A DNA stretch of 40,408 nt from contig CANPYR010000020.1 of NCBI GenBank assembly GCA_947588805.1, forward strand, positions 1-40,408, given 5' to 3'. Under the pieces are notes generated by a model, which was not told the origin of the DNA, ran no database searches, and saw nothing but the letters and a program-made list of their open reading frames with translations. Made by a program: the position numbers and the translations under genes. The DNA is from an uncultured Clostridia bacterium. GTDB lineage: Bacteria > Bacillota > Clostridia > Oscillospirales > Ruminococcaceae. Below are positions 31,710-40,257 of this stretch, in pieces. Numbering within the stretch: the stretch's first letter is position 1; the number at the start of each line of letters is the position of its first letter.

Positions 31710-32994
31710 AAATCTCGCACTGTCTTGAAACAGCAAGTATTACTCCCATCTCCGCAAGCTGCATAAGGAGCGCGGTGCCGCCGTAGCTGAAAAACGGCAG
31801 CGAGATACCTGTGTTCGGGAACGCGTTGCAAGCCACTCCGATATTTAAAAGCGCCTGTAAGCCTATCTGGAAGGTTATACCCGTCACGATTAGCATTCCG
31901 AACTTATCTCTTGCTTTTTTCGCGATGTAAAATCCCCTGTAGATAAAAAGACCGAACAGCACTACCACCGCAAGCCCGCCGATGTATCCGAGCTCTTCGA
32001 CTATGATCGGAAGGATGAAGTCGTTTTGGGATTCGGGGAGCCAGGCGTATTTCTGTCTTGATTCTCCGAAGCCGAGTCCGAACCATCCTCCCGAGCCGAT
32101 AGCGATAAGAGACTGAGAGGTCTGCCAGGAGTCGTCGGTTATCTCCCCGGCGCTCGCCTGGTTCATTCCCGCGAAGCGGTCAAGCACATAGCCGAGACCG
32201 TTCCCCTTAACGGACGAATATACCACCGCCGCGATTATCGCAAATACCCCGAGCACCGCACAGAGCTTCGCGAAGCTCTTAATAGGCATCCCGCCCACAA
32301 ATATAACGCAAAGACCGATCACCGCCATCAGCAAAAGTCCGGAGATATGGCGCTGAAGTACCATCATACCGCATACTATGCATAAAAGGATTATAAACGG
32401 AAGCACGCCGGTGCGGAAGTCTTTGAGCTTAGTTTGGTTCTTGCATATCAGATACGCTAAGAATACTATCAGCACCGCCTTCATAAGCTCCGACGGCTGG
32501 AACGACTGGCCGCCTAAGTTTATCCATCTGTGAGCGTTGGCTTCGGCGTGCCCCAAAGGCTCGGGAGCAAAGCAGAGAATCATGAGACCGAGCGTAAATA
32601 TGAAGCCGAAGATCACGAGCTTGGAATTCATAAGCACATGATAGTCCCAGAAGGAGATGAAGATCATCATCACGACTCCGAATATGGCCGCGATCGCCTG
32701 AGTCCTTACATAGTGATATCCGTCGGGGTTCTTAAGACTTAAGCCCGCCACATAGCTTGCGGAGAACATCATTATTATCCCGAACGCCAAAAGCACTATC
32801 ACTATGGTGAAAAATACCATATCTATAGGACCGTCGTAGATCCTGAGCCCCGGCTCGCGGTGCTTTATGCGCTCACCGTTCGCCGCAGTCTCGGAAGATT
32901 CTTCCTGTCTCGGAGCCTTCGCAGGGCGGCTCGTTCTTCTTATCCTTGACGCTTCGGACGGCTGAGCATACGCCCGGTTTCTCACAGAAGGCAT
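31708..32994 (-). CDS. ftsW: SEDS-family peptidoglycan polymerase FtsW/SpoVE
   Basis: A 428-residue multi-pass membrane protein of the SEDS (shape, elongation, division, sporulation) family, which polymerises lipid II into glycan strands together with a cognate class B PBP. A charged N-terminal cytoplasmic tail of about 55 residues precedes some ten hydrophobic spans. NAHRWINLGGQSFQPSELMK is the family's conserved loop; ESRQKYAWLPESQNDFILPIIVEELG and NTGISLPFFSYGGTALL are the other signatures. ATG with GGAGGGAAGG. Placement next to murG is that of both ftsW and spoVE; sequence alone does not separate vegetative from sporulation use. Confidence 0.92.
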   Translation of the reverse strand: MPSVRNRAYAQPSEASRIRRTSRPAKAPRQEESSETAANGERIKHREPGLRIYDGPIDMVFFTIVIVLLAFGIIMMFSASYVAGLSLKNPDGYHYVRTQAIAAIFGVVMMIFISFWDYHVLMNSKLVIFGFIFTLGLMILCFAPEPLGHAEANAHRWINLGGQSFQPSELMKAVLIVFLAYLICKNQTKLKDFRTGVLPFIILLCIVCGMMVLQRHISGLLLMAVIGLCVIFVGGMPIKSFAKLCAVLGVFAIIAAVVYSSVKGNGLGYVLDRFAGMNQASAGEITDDSWQTSQSLIAIGSGGWFGLGFGESRQKYAWLPESQNDFILPIIVEELGYIGGLAVVVLFGLFIYRGFYIAKKARDKFGMLIVTGITFQIGLQALLNIGVACNAFPNTGISLPFFSYGGTALLMQLAEMGVILAVSRQCEI

Positions 32995-33006
32995 TTCCTT
33001 CCCTCC

Positions 33007-33028
33007 TTGCTTATTGCTTATTGCTTAT
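33007..33028. repeat. Heptad repeat between mraY and ftsW
   Basis: TTGCTTA is repeated three times without change (33007-33027) just upstream of the ftsW ribosome site. The 7-nt period is the same as in the other intergenic repeats although the unit differs. Its closeness to GGAGGGAAGG could affect translation. Confidence 0.6.
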
Positions 33029-33068
33029 ACTTTGTATACCGCTTACCGCTTTACGCTGAATACGCCGA

Positions 33069-34085
33069 TCATCCTTTTGCATATATCGCCGCGGCCGCTA
33101 TCCCTAAAGCTCCCGCGACGAGGGTTATCCCGGAAAACACAAACATTATCTTATATTCGCTCCACCCCGAAAGCTCGAAGTGGTGATGAATAGGCGCCAT
33201 CTTGAAAACTCTCTTATGCCTTAACTTATAGCTCCCTATCTGTATAACGTCGCTCATCGCTTCTATCAGATAAATTATCCCGACGAGCGGTATCAGAAGC
33301 TCAAGCTTTGAAGCAAATCCGAGCGCCACTACGCACCCGCCCAAAAACATCGATCCCGTATCGCCCATGAAGACCTTGGCGGGGTGAAGATTCCAGACCA
33401 AAAATCCGAGACATCCTCCCGCGAGAGCCGTCGCGTAGACCGAGTACTCCCAGTTATCCAAAAGCGCGAAAATCACCGTGAACGCCGCCGCGTATACGAG
33501 AGTCACCGAGCCGCAAAGCCCGTCGACTCCGTCCGTAAGATTAACTGCGTTTACAAAGCCGTAGATCGCTATCGCCATAACGGGATAGTAAAAGATCCCG
33601 AGATCTATATCCCCGATAAACGGAAACGTCACCGAAGTCGTATTTCCGAGCGCCCAAAGCCCGACAAGATATAAGATCACGATAACCGCCTGACAGAGAC
33701 TTTTCGCTTTAGCGTTAAATCCCCGGTTACGCTTTTTTATGACTTTAATATAGTCGTCCGCAAATCCTACAAGCATAAATCCCAGCGACGCTCCGATTCC
33801 TAAAAGCAGCTTCAGAAGCGCGTTCTCGGGAGCTTCTGTCAGATTAGCCGCGCGATAGCGGGATATTATCAGATACCCAAGAAGCGAGGAAAATACGGTA
33901 GAGACTATGAACATGAACCCGCCCATAAGCGGCGTTCCCTCTTTGTCCTTTTGCCACCTCGGGCCTATTTCAAGTATATGCGCTCCCGCTTTGAGCTTTT
34001 TAAGAAACGGTATCAGTATAACTCCGAAGCCTGCTGCTATCGCCGCGGAAACTGTCGCGACTATAAGATTTATCCAAAACGGCAT
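33069..34085 (-). CDS. mraY: Phospho-N-acetylmuramoyl-pentapeptide transferase
   Basis: A 338-residue integral membrane enzyme with about ten spans that transfers phospho-MurNAc-pentapeptide to undecaprenyl phosphate, making lipid I. Conserved cytoplasmic motifs are GTPLMGG, the double Asp in FADDYIKVIKKRNRGF, NLTDGVDGLCG, MGDTGSMFLGG and PIHHHFELSGWSEYKIM. ATG with AAGGGTAA, 12 bases after murE. In many bacteria murF precedes and murD follows this gene; both are missing here. Confidence 0.96.
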   Translation of the reverse strand: MPFWINLIVATVSAAIAAGFGVILIPFLKKLKAGAHILEIGPRWQKDKEGTPLMGGFMFIVSTVFSSLLGYLIISRYRAANLTEAPENALLKLLLGIGASLGFMLVGFADDYIKVIKKRNRGFNAKAKSLCQAVIVILYLVGLWALGNTTSVTFPFIGDIDLGIFYYPVMAIAIYGFVNAVNLTDGVDGLCGSVTLVYAAAFTVIFALLDNWEYSVYATALAGGCLGFLVWNLHPAKVFMGDTGSMFLGGCVVALGFASKLELLIPLVGIIYLIEAMSDVIQIGSYKLRHKRVFKMAPIHHHFELSGWSEYKIMFVFSGITLVAGALGIAAAAIYAKG

Positions 34086-34097
34086 ATTTTTTACCCT

Positions 34098-35558
34098 TTA
34101 CCCTTCCCGATCCTTTATCTTTTCAAGCGCTTCCGCTACTATCTCTCGCTCGTCAAAATGTATTTTCTCGGTCCCTATGACCTGATAATCCTCATGTCCC
34201 TTTCCGCAAAGAACGATGGTATCATTTTTCCGCGCGTTCTCTATCGCCCAGAAAATCGCTTCCCTGCGGTTGTCTATTTCAATATATTCCGTCTTCTCAC
34301 CGGAAAGTCCCGCGATTATCTGCTCTATGATGGCGTGGGGATTCTCGGTCCTGGGATTATCCGAAGTGACGATCAGAAAGTCCGCATACTTCGCCGCGGA
34401 TTTCGCCATAAGCGGTCTCTTGATGGGATCCCTGTCTCCTCCGCAGCCGAAAAGGCATACCACCCTTCCGTCCGCGCATTCCTTTACGCTCGATAAAATA
34501 TTTTCAAGCGCGTCGGGACTGTGCGCGTAGTCTATTATCACGGTGAAGTCCCTTCCGGTCGGCGCCACCTCGCACCTTCCCCTGACTCCGTGAACGTTTT
34601 TGATAAGCGCGGTAAAGTCAGAAGGAGCGTATCCCAAAAGCTCCATAATCCCCATCGCGCAAAGCGTGTTCGATACGTTATAGCTCCCCGGGAGCTTTAT
34701 TTCGGTTCTGTACGCCCGGCTTTTCGATACGTACCAGTAAATTGAGCCGTGCGGACGGAGCGCTATAGCGTCGGCGATGAAGTCGGTCTCGCCGTCTATC
34801 GAATATCCGTACTTTTCGCACCCGATCTCTTCATAAAGCCTTCTTCCGTATCCGTCGTCAAGATTTACAAGAGCTTTTTTGCACTGCGAAAAGAGTATCT
34901 TTTTCGCCTGATAATAATTCTCCATATTCCCGTGGAAGTCAAGATGATCCTGCGTGAGATTAGTAAACGCCGCGACTTCAAATTCGACTCCCGACAGCCT
35001 TCTCTGCTCAAGCCCCTGAGACGTGGCTTCCATTATGCAGTACTTGCAGCCCGCGTCGGTCATCTTCTTAAGAAGCGGATACAGGTCCTCCTGCTCCGGC
35101 GTAGACGGCGCGAGCCGGTCGGAGTGATAAAACGTATCCCCGATCTCGTCTCCGCAGGTGCCGATAAGTCCTACCTTTTCGCCCGAAAGCGATAAAAGAT
35201 TTTTTAACACCGTCGTCACGGTGGTCTTTCCGTTCGTCCCCGTGACCGCCACCATCTTCATCTTCTTCTCGGGATTCCCGCAGAAGTTAGACCAAAGTCT
35301 TGAAAGCGCCGCCCTTGTATCGGAAACGATTATCTGGTTTTTAATGTTGCAGTCCCGCTCGGTCACAAACGCCGATACTCCCTTTTCGGAGAGCTCTCCT
35401 ATCGCGGAATGCGCGTCGAATCTTTTGCCGTTTAAACACACAAAGAGACTTCCTTCCCCCATCTCTCTTCTTGAGTCGGAAAAAAGCCCCGTTATTTCGA
35501 TATCGGAAAGTTCCTCCGGTACGGCCGCTATGCCGTTAAACAGTTCCTTCAGCTTCAT
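34098..35558 (-). CDS. murE: UDP-MurNAc-tripeptide synthetase MurE, meso-DAP type
   Basis: A 486-residue cytoplasmic ATP-dependent ligase adding the third amino acid to UDP-MurNAc-L-Ala-D-Glu. VTGTNGKTTVT is the P-loop, EATSQGLEQRRLSG and TNLTQDHLDFHG are Mur-ligase signatures, and DNPRTENPH near residue 405 is the DNPR motif that marks meso-diaminopimelate as substrate rather than lysine. The end includes LCGKGHEDYQ. ATG with GGGGAGAT. Together with the PBP and mraY it forms the middle of the dcw transcript. Confidence 0.95.
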   Translation of the reverse strand: MKLKELFNGIAAVPEELSDIEITGLFSDSRREMGEGSLFVCLNGKRFDAHSAIGELSEKGVSAFVTERDCNIKNQIIVSDTRAALSRLWSNFCGNPEKKMKMVAVTGTNGKTTVTTVLKNLLSLSGEKVGLIGTCGDEIGDTFYHSDRLAPSTPEQEDLYPLLKKMTDAGCKYCIMEATSQGLEQRRLSGVEFEVAAFTNLTQDHLDFHGNMENYYQAKKILFSQCKKALVNLDDGYGRRLYEEIGCEKYGYSIDGETDFIADAIALRPHGSIYWYVSKSRAYRTEIKLPGSYNVSNTLCAMGIMELLGYAPSDFTALIKNVHGVRGRCEVAPTGRDFTVIIDYAHSPDALENILSSVKECADGRVVCLFGCGGDRDPIKRPLMAKSAAKYADFLIVTSDNPRTENPHAIIEQIIAGLSGEKTEYIEIDNRREAIFWAIENARKNDTIVLCGKGHEDYQVIGTEKIHFDEREIVAEALEKIKDREG

Positions 35559-35657
35559 AATATCTCCCCTGCCGCGCGCCGTCAGTGACCCGGCTTTTTT
35601 GTTTCCGGCCGGGTCGCAGCGCAGTTCTCATTTCTATATAAAATCGTATTTAAATAA

Positions 35658-37931
35658 TCATCCTGTTTCGTCGTCCACTATAAAGTACGCTTCGATTATC
35701 GTTCCGACCTCTACGTACTGATCTTTATAATTTGATACTCCCGAGCACCTTGCGTCCGCTTTCTTCGCGGCTCCGCCGAGCGGTTTAAGATTCAGCCCCG
35801 CGTTCGCTATAGCTTTATTCGCGCCGTCAAGCGTTTTTCCGGTTATGTCCGGAACGTATACGTACTCCGGCTCTATTCCGTCCTCGGTATATAATACCGC
35901 CGTGCAGCCCTTAGGCATAGCGTCTCCCGCAGACGGTACCTGTCTTACGACAGTATCTCCGTTTCCGACCGTCTTTGTCTTAAGCTCAAGCGCTTCAAGA
36001 GTCGCCTGAGCGGAGCTCACGTCGGAACCGACTACGCTCGGAATCGTAACGTCAAGATTGGAGATATCCTCTTCGCTGTATTCCGCATAGTATCCCATAT
36101 ACGGCAGGATCTCGGTAAGAGCCTGAGATACCGCTGGCGCTGCGACCGCAGAACCGTAGTATTTTCCGTTTCTCGGCTCGTCTACCATTACAAGCATTAT
36201 TATCTCCGGATCGTCGTAGGGATAAAACGCGCAGTAGGATGACACGTAGGTATCTCCGGCCGGGTTTTCATCAAGCTTCTGAGAGGTTCCGGACTTCCCT
36301 CCGAGACTGTATCCCTCTATGCAGACGTTTGAACCCGAGTTCACCGTAACCACCTGATGCAGTACGTCCCTCATTATCGCAGAGGTCTCTTCGGAAATGA
36401 CCTGGCGCTTTATCGTCGGCTCGAATTCCTTTACGATATTCCCGTCCGCGTCTACTATCTTGTTTACGATATATGGCGTTACGAGATAACCGCCGTTTAC
36501 TACCGCCGCGTATGCCGTTATCATCTGAAGCGGGGTTATCTTATTCGCCTGACCGAACGCGGAAACCGAAAGGTCTACTACCGACATCCTTGAATACGGA
36601 ACATAGATGGAATCCGTCTCCGCGGGAAGATCTATTCCGGTCTTTTCGGTAAGTCCGAACGCCTTGAAGTAGTCGCTGAAGGCTTTCGCGCCGAGAGTCT
36701 GGCCTATTGTCATAAACGCCGGGTTGCAGGAATTCGTCATCGCCTGCACGAAATTCTGAGTCCCGTGGCCGCCGTGGGTGGTCCAGCAGTGAATGGTCTC
36801 GGGTCCTACCTGCATATATCCCTTGCAGTAATACGTATCTTCAAGCGATATCGCGTGCTCCTCCAGAGCCGCAGAGCCTGTAACTACCTTGAAAACCGAG
36901 CCCGGGAAGTAAAGCTCGCTTATCGCCTTATTCCTCCACTGCTTATTCCAAACCGTCGCGCGCTCTTTTTCATATGCCTCCTCGCCCTGCTCGGCAAGGA
37001 TATTCATAAGATTATTTTTGTCCTTTTCGTCGTAGATCTCCGCGGGGGCGTTCAGGTCATACCCGTTTTCCGTCGCCATCGCGAGGATCTTCCCGGTCTT
37101 GCATTCCATAACTATCGCGCAGCCGCGGTTTTTCGCGTTGTTATCCTCTACCGCCTGCTTAAGCGCTTTTTCGGTATAATACTGTATTGTCGTATCGAGA
37201 TTCGTATAGATAGAATCCCCGTCCTGTGCGTCGTAGCTCTGCTTATATTTATACGGCACCTCCTGCTGATGCGCGTCTACCGCGGTAATTATCTTCCCGT
37301 CAACGCCGGTCAGGTAGTCGTCATAATAGCTTTCAAGCCCGTAGATCCCGTATCCGTCGTAGTGAAGATGCCCGATCACGCTCGCGGCGAGATCGTTATG
37401 AGGATAGTATCTCTTCGCGGTGGGAGTAGCTCCGACGGATGTTACGTCCTTTTTTATCTCAAGACCCTGCTTTTTCATCTCGCTCTTTTCTTCGGAGCTT
37501 TTATTCAAAGTATCCATTATCGCTTGGACCGTGGTCTTGCTTACATCCTTGGCTATGATCTGGTACTGATTATCCTTATGAAGCTTCTCTCTTATTTCCT
37601 CGGACTTCACTCCGAGATTGTCGCTGAGAGCCGCCACAATATCGTTTTCGCGGTCGAGATCCCTCTCCATAAACGTCTTCGGGTCTACAAACACCGTATA
37701 CACCGTAACGCTCTGCGCAAGGACCTGTCCGTTGGAGTCATATATCGAACCGCGGTTTGCGGCGATAGTCATGGTCTTGAATTGCTGAGAGTTCGCCATC
37801 TCCTGATACATCCCGCTCTCCTTGACCGCTACCCTGTACATCTGATAGGATACGTACCCCGCGACCAGAAGCATCACTATAAATACCATACACAGAAGCC
37901 TGAATCTCATCGACTGTGTTGACTTTTCCAA
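35658..37931 (-). CDS. spoVD: Class B penicillin-binding protein with two PASTA domains (SpoVD/FtsI-like)
   Basis: A 757-residue bitopic transpeptidase acting at the septum. One membrane span lies at about 9-30, a dimerisation domain follows with NRGSIYDSNGQVLAQS (59-74), and the transpeptidase has SVFK (Ser345), SCN (401-403) and KSGT (546-549). Two PASTA domains end the protein at about 628-683 and 692-753. The start codon is TTG with GGGAGG 8 bases upstream. PASTA domains occur both on division PBPs (PBP2B/PBP2x) and on SpoVD, which makes cortex; the placement directly before murE is that of B. subtilis spoVD. No other class B PBP is present, so it may serve vegetative division too. Confidence 0.9.
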   Translation of the reverse strand: MEKSTQSMRFRLLCMVFIVMLLVAGYVSYQMYRVAVKESGMYQEMANSQQFKTMTIAANRGSIYDSNGQVLAQSVTVYTVFVDPKTFMERDLDRENDIVAALSDNLGVKSEEIREKLHKDNQYQIIAKDVSKTTVQAIMDTLNKSSEEKSEMKKQGLEIKKDVTSVGATPTAKRYYPHNDLAASVIGHLHYDGYGIYGLESYYDDYLTGVDGKIITAVDAHQQEVPYKYKQSYDAQDGDSIYTNLDTTIQYYTEKALKQAVEDNNAKNRGCAIVMECKTGKILAMATENGYDLNAPAEIYDEKDKNNLMNILAEQGEEAYEKERATVWNKQWRNKAISELYFPGSVFKVVTGSAALEEHAISLEDTYYCKGYMQVGPETIHCWTTHGGHGTQNFVQAMTNSCNPAFMTIGQTLGAKAFSDYFKAFGLTEKTGIDLPAETDSIYVPYSRMSVVDLSVSAFGQANKITPLQMITAYAAVVNGGYLVTPYIVNKIVDADGNIVKEFEPTIKRQVISEETSAIMRDVLHQVVTVNSGSNVCIEGYSLGGKSGTSQKLDENPAGDTYVSSYCAFYPYDDPEIIMLVMVDEPRNGKYYGSAVAAPAVSQALTEILPYMGYYAEYSEEDISNLDVTIPSVVGSDVSSAQATLEALELKTKTVGNGDTVVRQVPSAGDAMPKGCTAVLYTEDGIEPEYVYVPDITGKTLDGANKAIANAGLNLKPLGGAAKKADARCSGVSNYKDQYVEVGTIIEAYFIVDDETG

Positions 37932-38044
37932 AATCCCTACCTCCCGAAGCTTATCAAACGGTCAAACTACTAACAGAAAAAATTGAGCTTATTTTCCCGA
38001 CCTTTTAAAGCTCAACTTTTTCGCTTCTTTAAATATTTATTATC

Positions 38045-38524
38045 TTAAGCTCCCAAATATTCCCGGAGCTCGTTTATCTTGTTCCTTATAATTACGAATA
38101 TATTCTTCTGCTCGGTCTCTACTATCTCTATGACGCTGTCGCTTTCAAGCTCGACGTATTCTATCTGGGACTTATCAAGCTTTTTAAGCCCTAAAACGTT
38201 TTCGGCATAGTCCTCTACGTTCTTAAGGGAGGTTCTTGATTCATACTCCGCGGCGAGAGTGATATTCTCGCTCTGAAGATTTTTAAGCTCCTGCTCAAGA
38301 CTGTGGATCTCGTTAAAGAGAGTATTCGATTCGACCTTGCTGTAAAGCACCGCGCAGAGCACCGCAAGAATGAACGCAGCCTTTAAAAAGATCTTGAACG
38401 CGCTTTCTTTTCTGACGTGGCCGGCGTTTTTCTTCATCTTGATCTGCGGTTCCTGCGGCTTCGGAGCCTGTTTTGCCCTCGGCTCGTATACTGACAGATC
38501 GTAGGCTAAATTTCCCTTCGGCAA
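38045..38524 (-). CDS. FtsL-like / septum formation initiator protein
   Basis: A roughly 160-residue bitopic protein. A basic, Pro-rich cytoplasmic head is followed by one span at about 44-62 (FKIFLKAAFILAVLCAVLYS), then a coiled coil (NTLFNEIHSLEQELKNLQSEN) and a LKNVEDYAENVLGL segment typical of FtsL/DivIC proteins. It should join DivIB and the PBP in the divisome. Start: TTG at 38524 lies 8 bases after AAGGAG; the TTG three codons upstream touches the ribosome site and is less likely. Position between rsmH and the PBP is the classic ftsL slot. Confidence 0.82.
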   Translation of the reverse strand: MPKGNLAYDLSVYEPRAKQAPKPQEPQIKMKKNAGHVRKESAFKIFLKAAFILAVLCAVLYSKVESNTLFNEIHSLEQELKNLQSENITLAAEYESRTSLKNVEDYAENVLGLKKLDKSQIEYVELESDSVIEIVETEQKNIFVIIRNKINELREYLGA

Positions 38525-38586
38525 AACGCTCAACTCCTTTTTTTCGCAGTTATCGGTTAGTTATATTTATAATATCTATCATTGTA

Positions 38587-38647
38587 GACGGCGCCGTTTG
38601 AAATTCTCTGCAAGGCTTTTGTCTTACCGAAAACGCGGACGGCGCCG
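38587..38647. repeat. Duplicated GC palindrome in the rsmH-ftsL gap
   Basis: GACGGCGCCG occurs at 38587-38596 and again at 38638-38647. Its ACGGCGCC core is nearly self-complementary, so the copies can form separate small hairpins or pair with each other around a 41-base loop. The 183-base gap is unusually long for a dcw junction and holds no gene. Confidence 0.45.
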
Positions 38648-38707
38648 CCCGCTCGCCTTAATTTGATTTATAATCTTATAATCCGATATATAATTTATAT
38701 CTTAAAT

Positions 38708-39628
38708 TTATATCTTCTCTATTACCCTCAGCTTCGCGGAGCGGGAACGCGGATTTATCCTCTGTTCCTCCTCCGAAGGCTCTATGGGCTTTTTAGTTAT
38801 AAGCCTTCCTCTCGGCTTTTTTCCGCATACGCAGACCGGAAATTCCGGAGGGCAGGTGCAGCCTTGGCAGAAGCCCGCAAATTTCTGCTTGGTGAGTCTG
38901 TCTTCTAAGGAATGAAAGGTTATGATACAGAGTCTTCCTTTTGGAAGCAGAAGCTCAAAAGCTTTATCTATAGCCTCCGACAGTGAGCCGAGCTCGTTGT
39001 TGACCTCGATCCTTATTGCCTGAAAAGTCTTCCGGCAGGGATTCTTTTCCCGCCGAACCTTTTGCGGAACCGACTCCTTTATTATCTCAGCCAGCTCCGC
39101 AGTTGATTCGATGGGCTTTGATTCACGCAACTTTACTATATTGGAGGCGATGTTTTTGGCATATCTTTCCTCGCCGTATTCAAAAATTATCCTTGAAAGT
39201 TCTTCATAGCTGTAGCCGTTCACCACGTCCTTAGCCGAGATTCCCTCTTTGGACATTCTCATATCGAGCGGCGCGTCGTCGTGATAGGAAAATCCCCGTT
39301 CGCGGTTGTCAAGCTGATAGCTCGATACCCCGAGATCCAGAAGAACTCCGTTCACTCCTTCTATCCCAAGCTCCCGCGTGATCCTATCCATCTCGCAGTA
39401 GTTGGAATTTACCAGCTTAGCGCCGGTTCCGTAAAGCCTTTCTCCCGCCGCTTTTATTGCGTCCGGGTCGCGGTCGATTGCAATAAGCTTTCCCGTAGTA
39501 AGTCTTCTTGCGATCTCGAGGGAATGTCCCCCGCCGCCGGCGGTGCCGTCTATATATATCCCCTCCGGGTCGATATTCAACCCGGTCATGCATTCATCCA
39601 AAAGTACCGGTAAATGTGAAAATTTCAA
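38708..39628 (-). CDS. rsmH: 16S rRNA (cytosine(1402)-N(4))-methyltransferase
   Basis: A 306-residue AdoMet-dependent enzyme (formerly MraW) methylating C1402 of 16S rRNA. FSHLPVLLDECM is the family start; GIYIDGTAGGGGHSLEIA binds AdoMet; GVLLDLGVSSYQLD, DAPLDMRM and RKTFQAIRIEVNNEL are standard. The end has a CxC...C cluster (GCTCPPEFPVCVCG) as in Firmicutes. The start codon is TTG with GGGAGTG upstream; the site overlaps the end of mraZ, whose stop is 3 bases away, so the two are coupled. Confidence 0.94.
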   Translation of the reverse strand: MKFSHLPVLLDECMTGLNIDPEGIYIDGTAGGGGHSLEIARRLTTGKLIAIDRDPDAIKAAGERLYGTGAKLVNSNYCEMDRITRELGIEGVNGVLLDLGVSSYQLDNRERGFSYHDDAPLDMRMSKEGISAKDVVNGYSYEELSRIIFEYGEERYAKNIASNIVKLRESKPIESTAELAEIIKESVPQKVRREKNPCRKTFQAIRIEVNNELGSLSEAIDKAFELLLPKGRLCIITFHSLEDRLTKQKFAGFCQGCTCPPEFPVCVCGKKPRGRLITKKPIEPSEEEQRINPRSRSAKLRVIEKI

Positions 39629-39631
39629 ATC

Positions 39632-40090
39632 TTACACTCCCAAGGCGCTCAGAGCTGCATATATCTCGTCCTGACTGATAGACTGCGTGAAGGTCTCGTA
39701 AGCCTGCTTGTCCCAGATCTCCGCGGTATCCATCGCTCCGACCACATAAACGTCCTTGAGAAGCCCCGCATATTCGCGAAGCGTTTGCGGGACAAGTATC
39801 CTTCCCATTTTATCGCACTCTACCGGTATCGCGCCTTTTATATAAATCTGTTTAAGAATTTCCTTCTGTCTTCCTTCGCTGAGCGCCGAAATCTTCAGCA
39901 ACAGCTCCTGCCATTTTTCCTCGGAATAAGCCGTGAGCCTTCGGTCCGCGCCGCGGGTAAGCATGAATCTGTCGCCTATTACGTCCCGAAATTTCTGCGG
40001 GAAGCTCATTCTCCCCTTCTGGTCTATCGTATACGGCAGCTCGCCGCTCATCATTTGCGACGTCTGCGACTCCGCGATATTTTCGGCCAA
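39632..40090 (-). CDS. mraZ: Transcriptional regulator MraZ
   Basis: A small two-AbrB-domain DNA-binding protein that in other bacteria represses its own dcw operon by binding direct repeats upstream. The two swapped-hairpin halves are visible: YTIDQKGRMSFPQKFRD with FMLTRGADRRLTAYSEEKW, then VECDKMGRILVPQTLREYAG with VYVVGAMDTAEIWDKQAYE. Start: TTG at 40090 lies 5 bases after AAGGGGGTGA, an excellent site; the GTG three codons earlier overlaps the site. This adds about 12 residues before the usual MSGE start. First gene of the dcw cluster. Confidence 0.93.
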   Translation of the reverse strand: MAENIAESQTSQMMSGELPYTIDQKGRMSFPQKFRDVIGDRFMLTRGADRRLTAYSEEKWQELLLKISALSEGRQKEILKQIYIKGAIPVECDKMGRILVPQTLREYAGLLKDVYVVGAMDTAEIWDKQAYETFTQSISQDEIYAALSALGV

Positions 40091-40127
40091 CAGATTCACC
40101 CCCTTCTTGGAGCTTTGCGGATATTTC

Positions 40128-40175
40128 GCCTTTTAAACCGCTTTTAAAGGGCCACCGCCCTGCGCTTTAAAAGGC
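40128..40175 (-). promoter_or_regulatory. mraZ leader with mutually exclusive hairpins
   Basis: The segment TTTAAAAGGC (40166-40175) can pair with GCCTTTTAAA (40128-40137) over 10 bp, or its first 8 bases with CTTTTAAA (40141-40148), the latter helped by an inner GGGC/GCCC stem (40149-40160). The two structures exclude each other. They lie between the promoter and the ribosome site, as in an attenuator or riboswitch-type leader. No T-run makes a standard terminator. Pairings are read directly; function is inferred. Confidence 0.5.
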
Positions 40176-40203
40176 TTTTTCGGCTCCGCTCATCCACAAA
40201 ATT

Positions 40204-40257
40204 GCACTATATACCACTTGATACCAAAATTATAGCACTATCTCCACCAAATTTCAA
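40204..40257 (-). promoter_or_regulatory. Promoter of the dcw cluster with direct repeats (possible MraZ site)
   Basis: On the minus strand TTGAAA (40252-40257), 17 bp and TATAAT (40229-40234). Two direct repeats read GTGGAGATAGTGC (40235-40247, in the spacer) and GTGGTATATAGTGC (40204-40217, downstream of the start point), 31 bp apart. MraZ proteins bind G-rich direct repeats at such places, so these are candidate sites. Confidence 0.7.

Noticed and set aside
36765-37922. A 385-codon open frame on the plus strand opposite the PBP gene
   Set aside because: It lies wholly inside the PBP gene on the other strand, has no ribosome site or recognisable domain, and is rich in Arg, Val, Leu and Ile as expected from a shadow frame.
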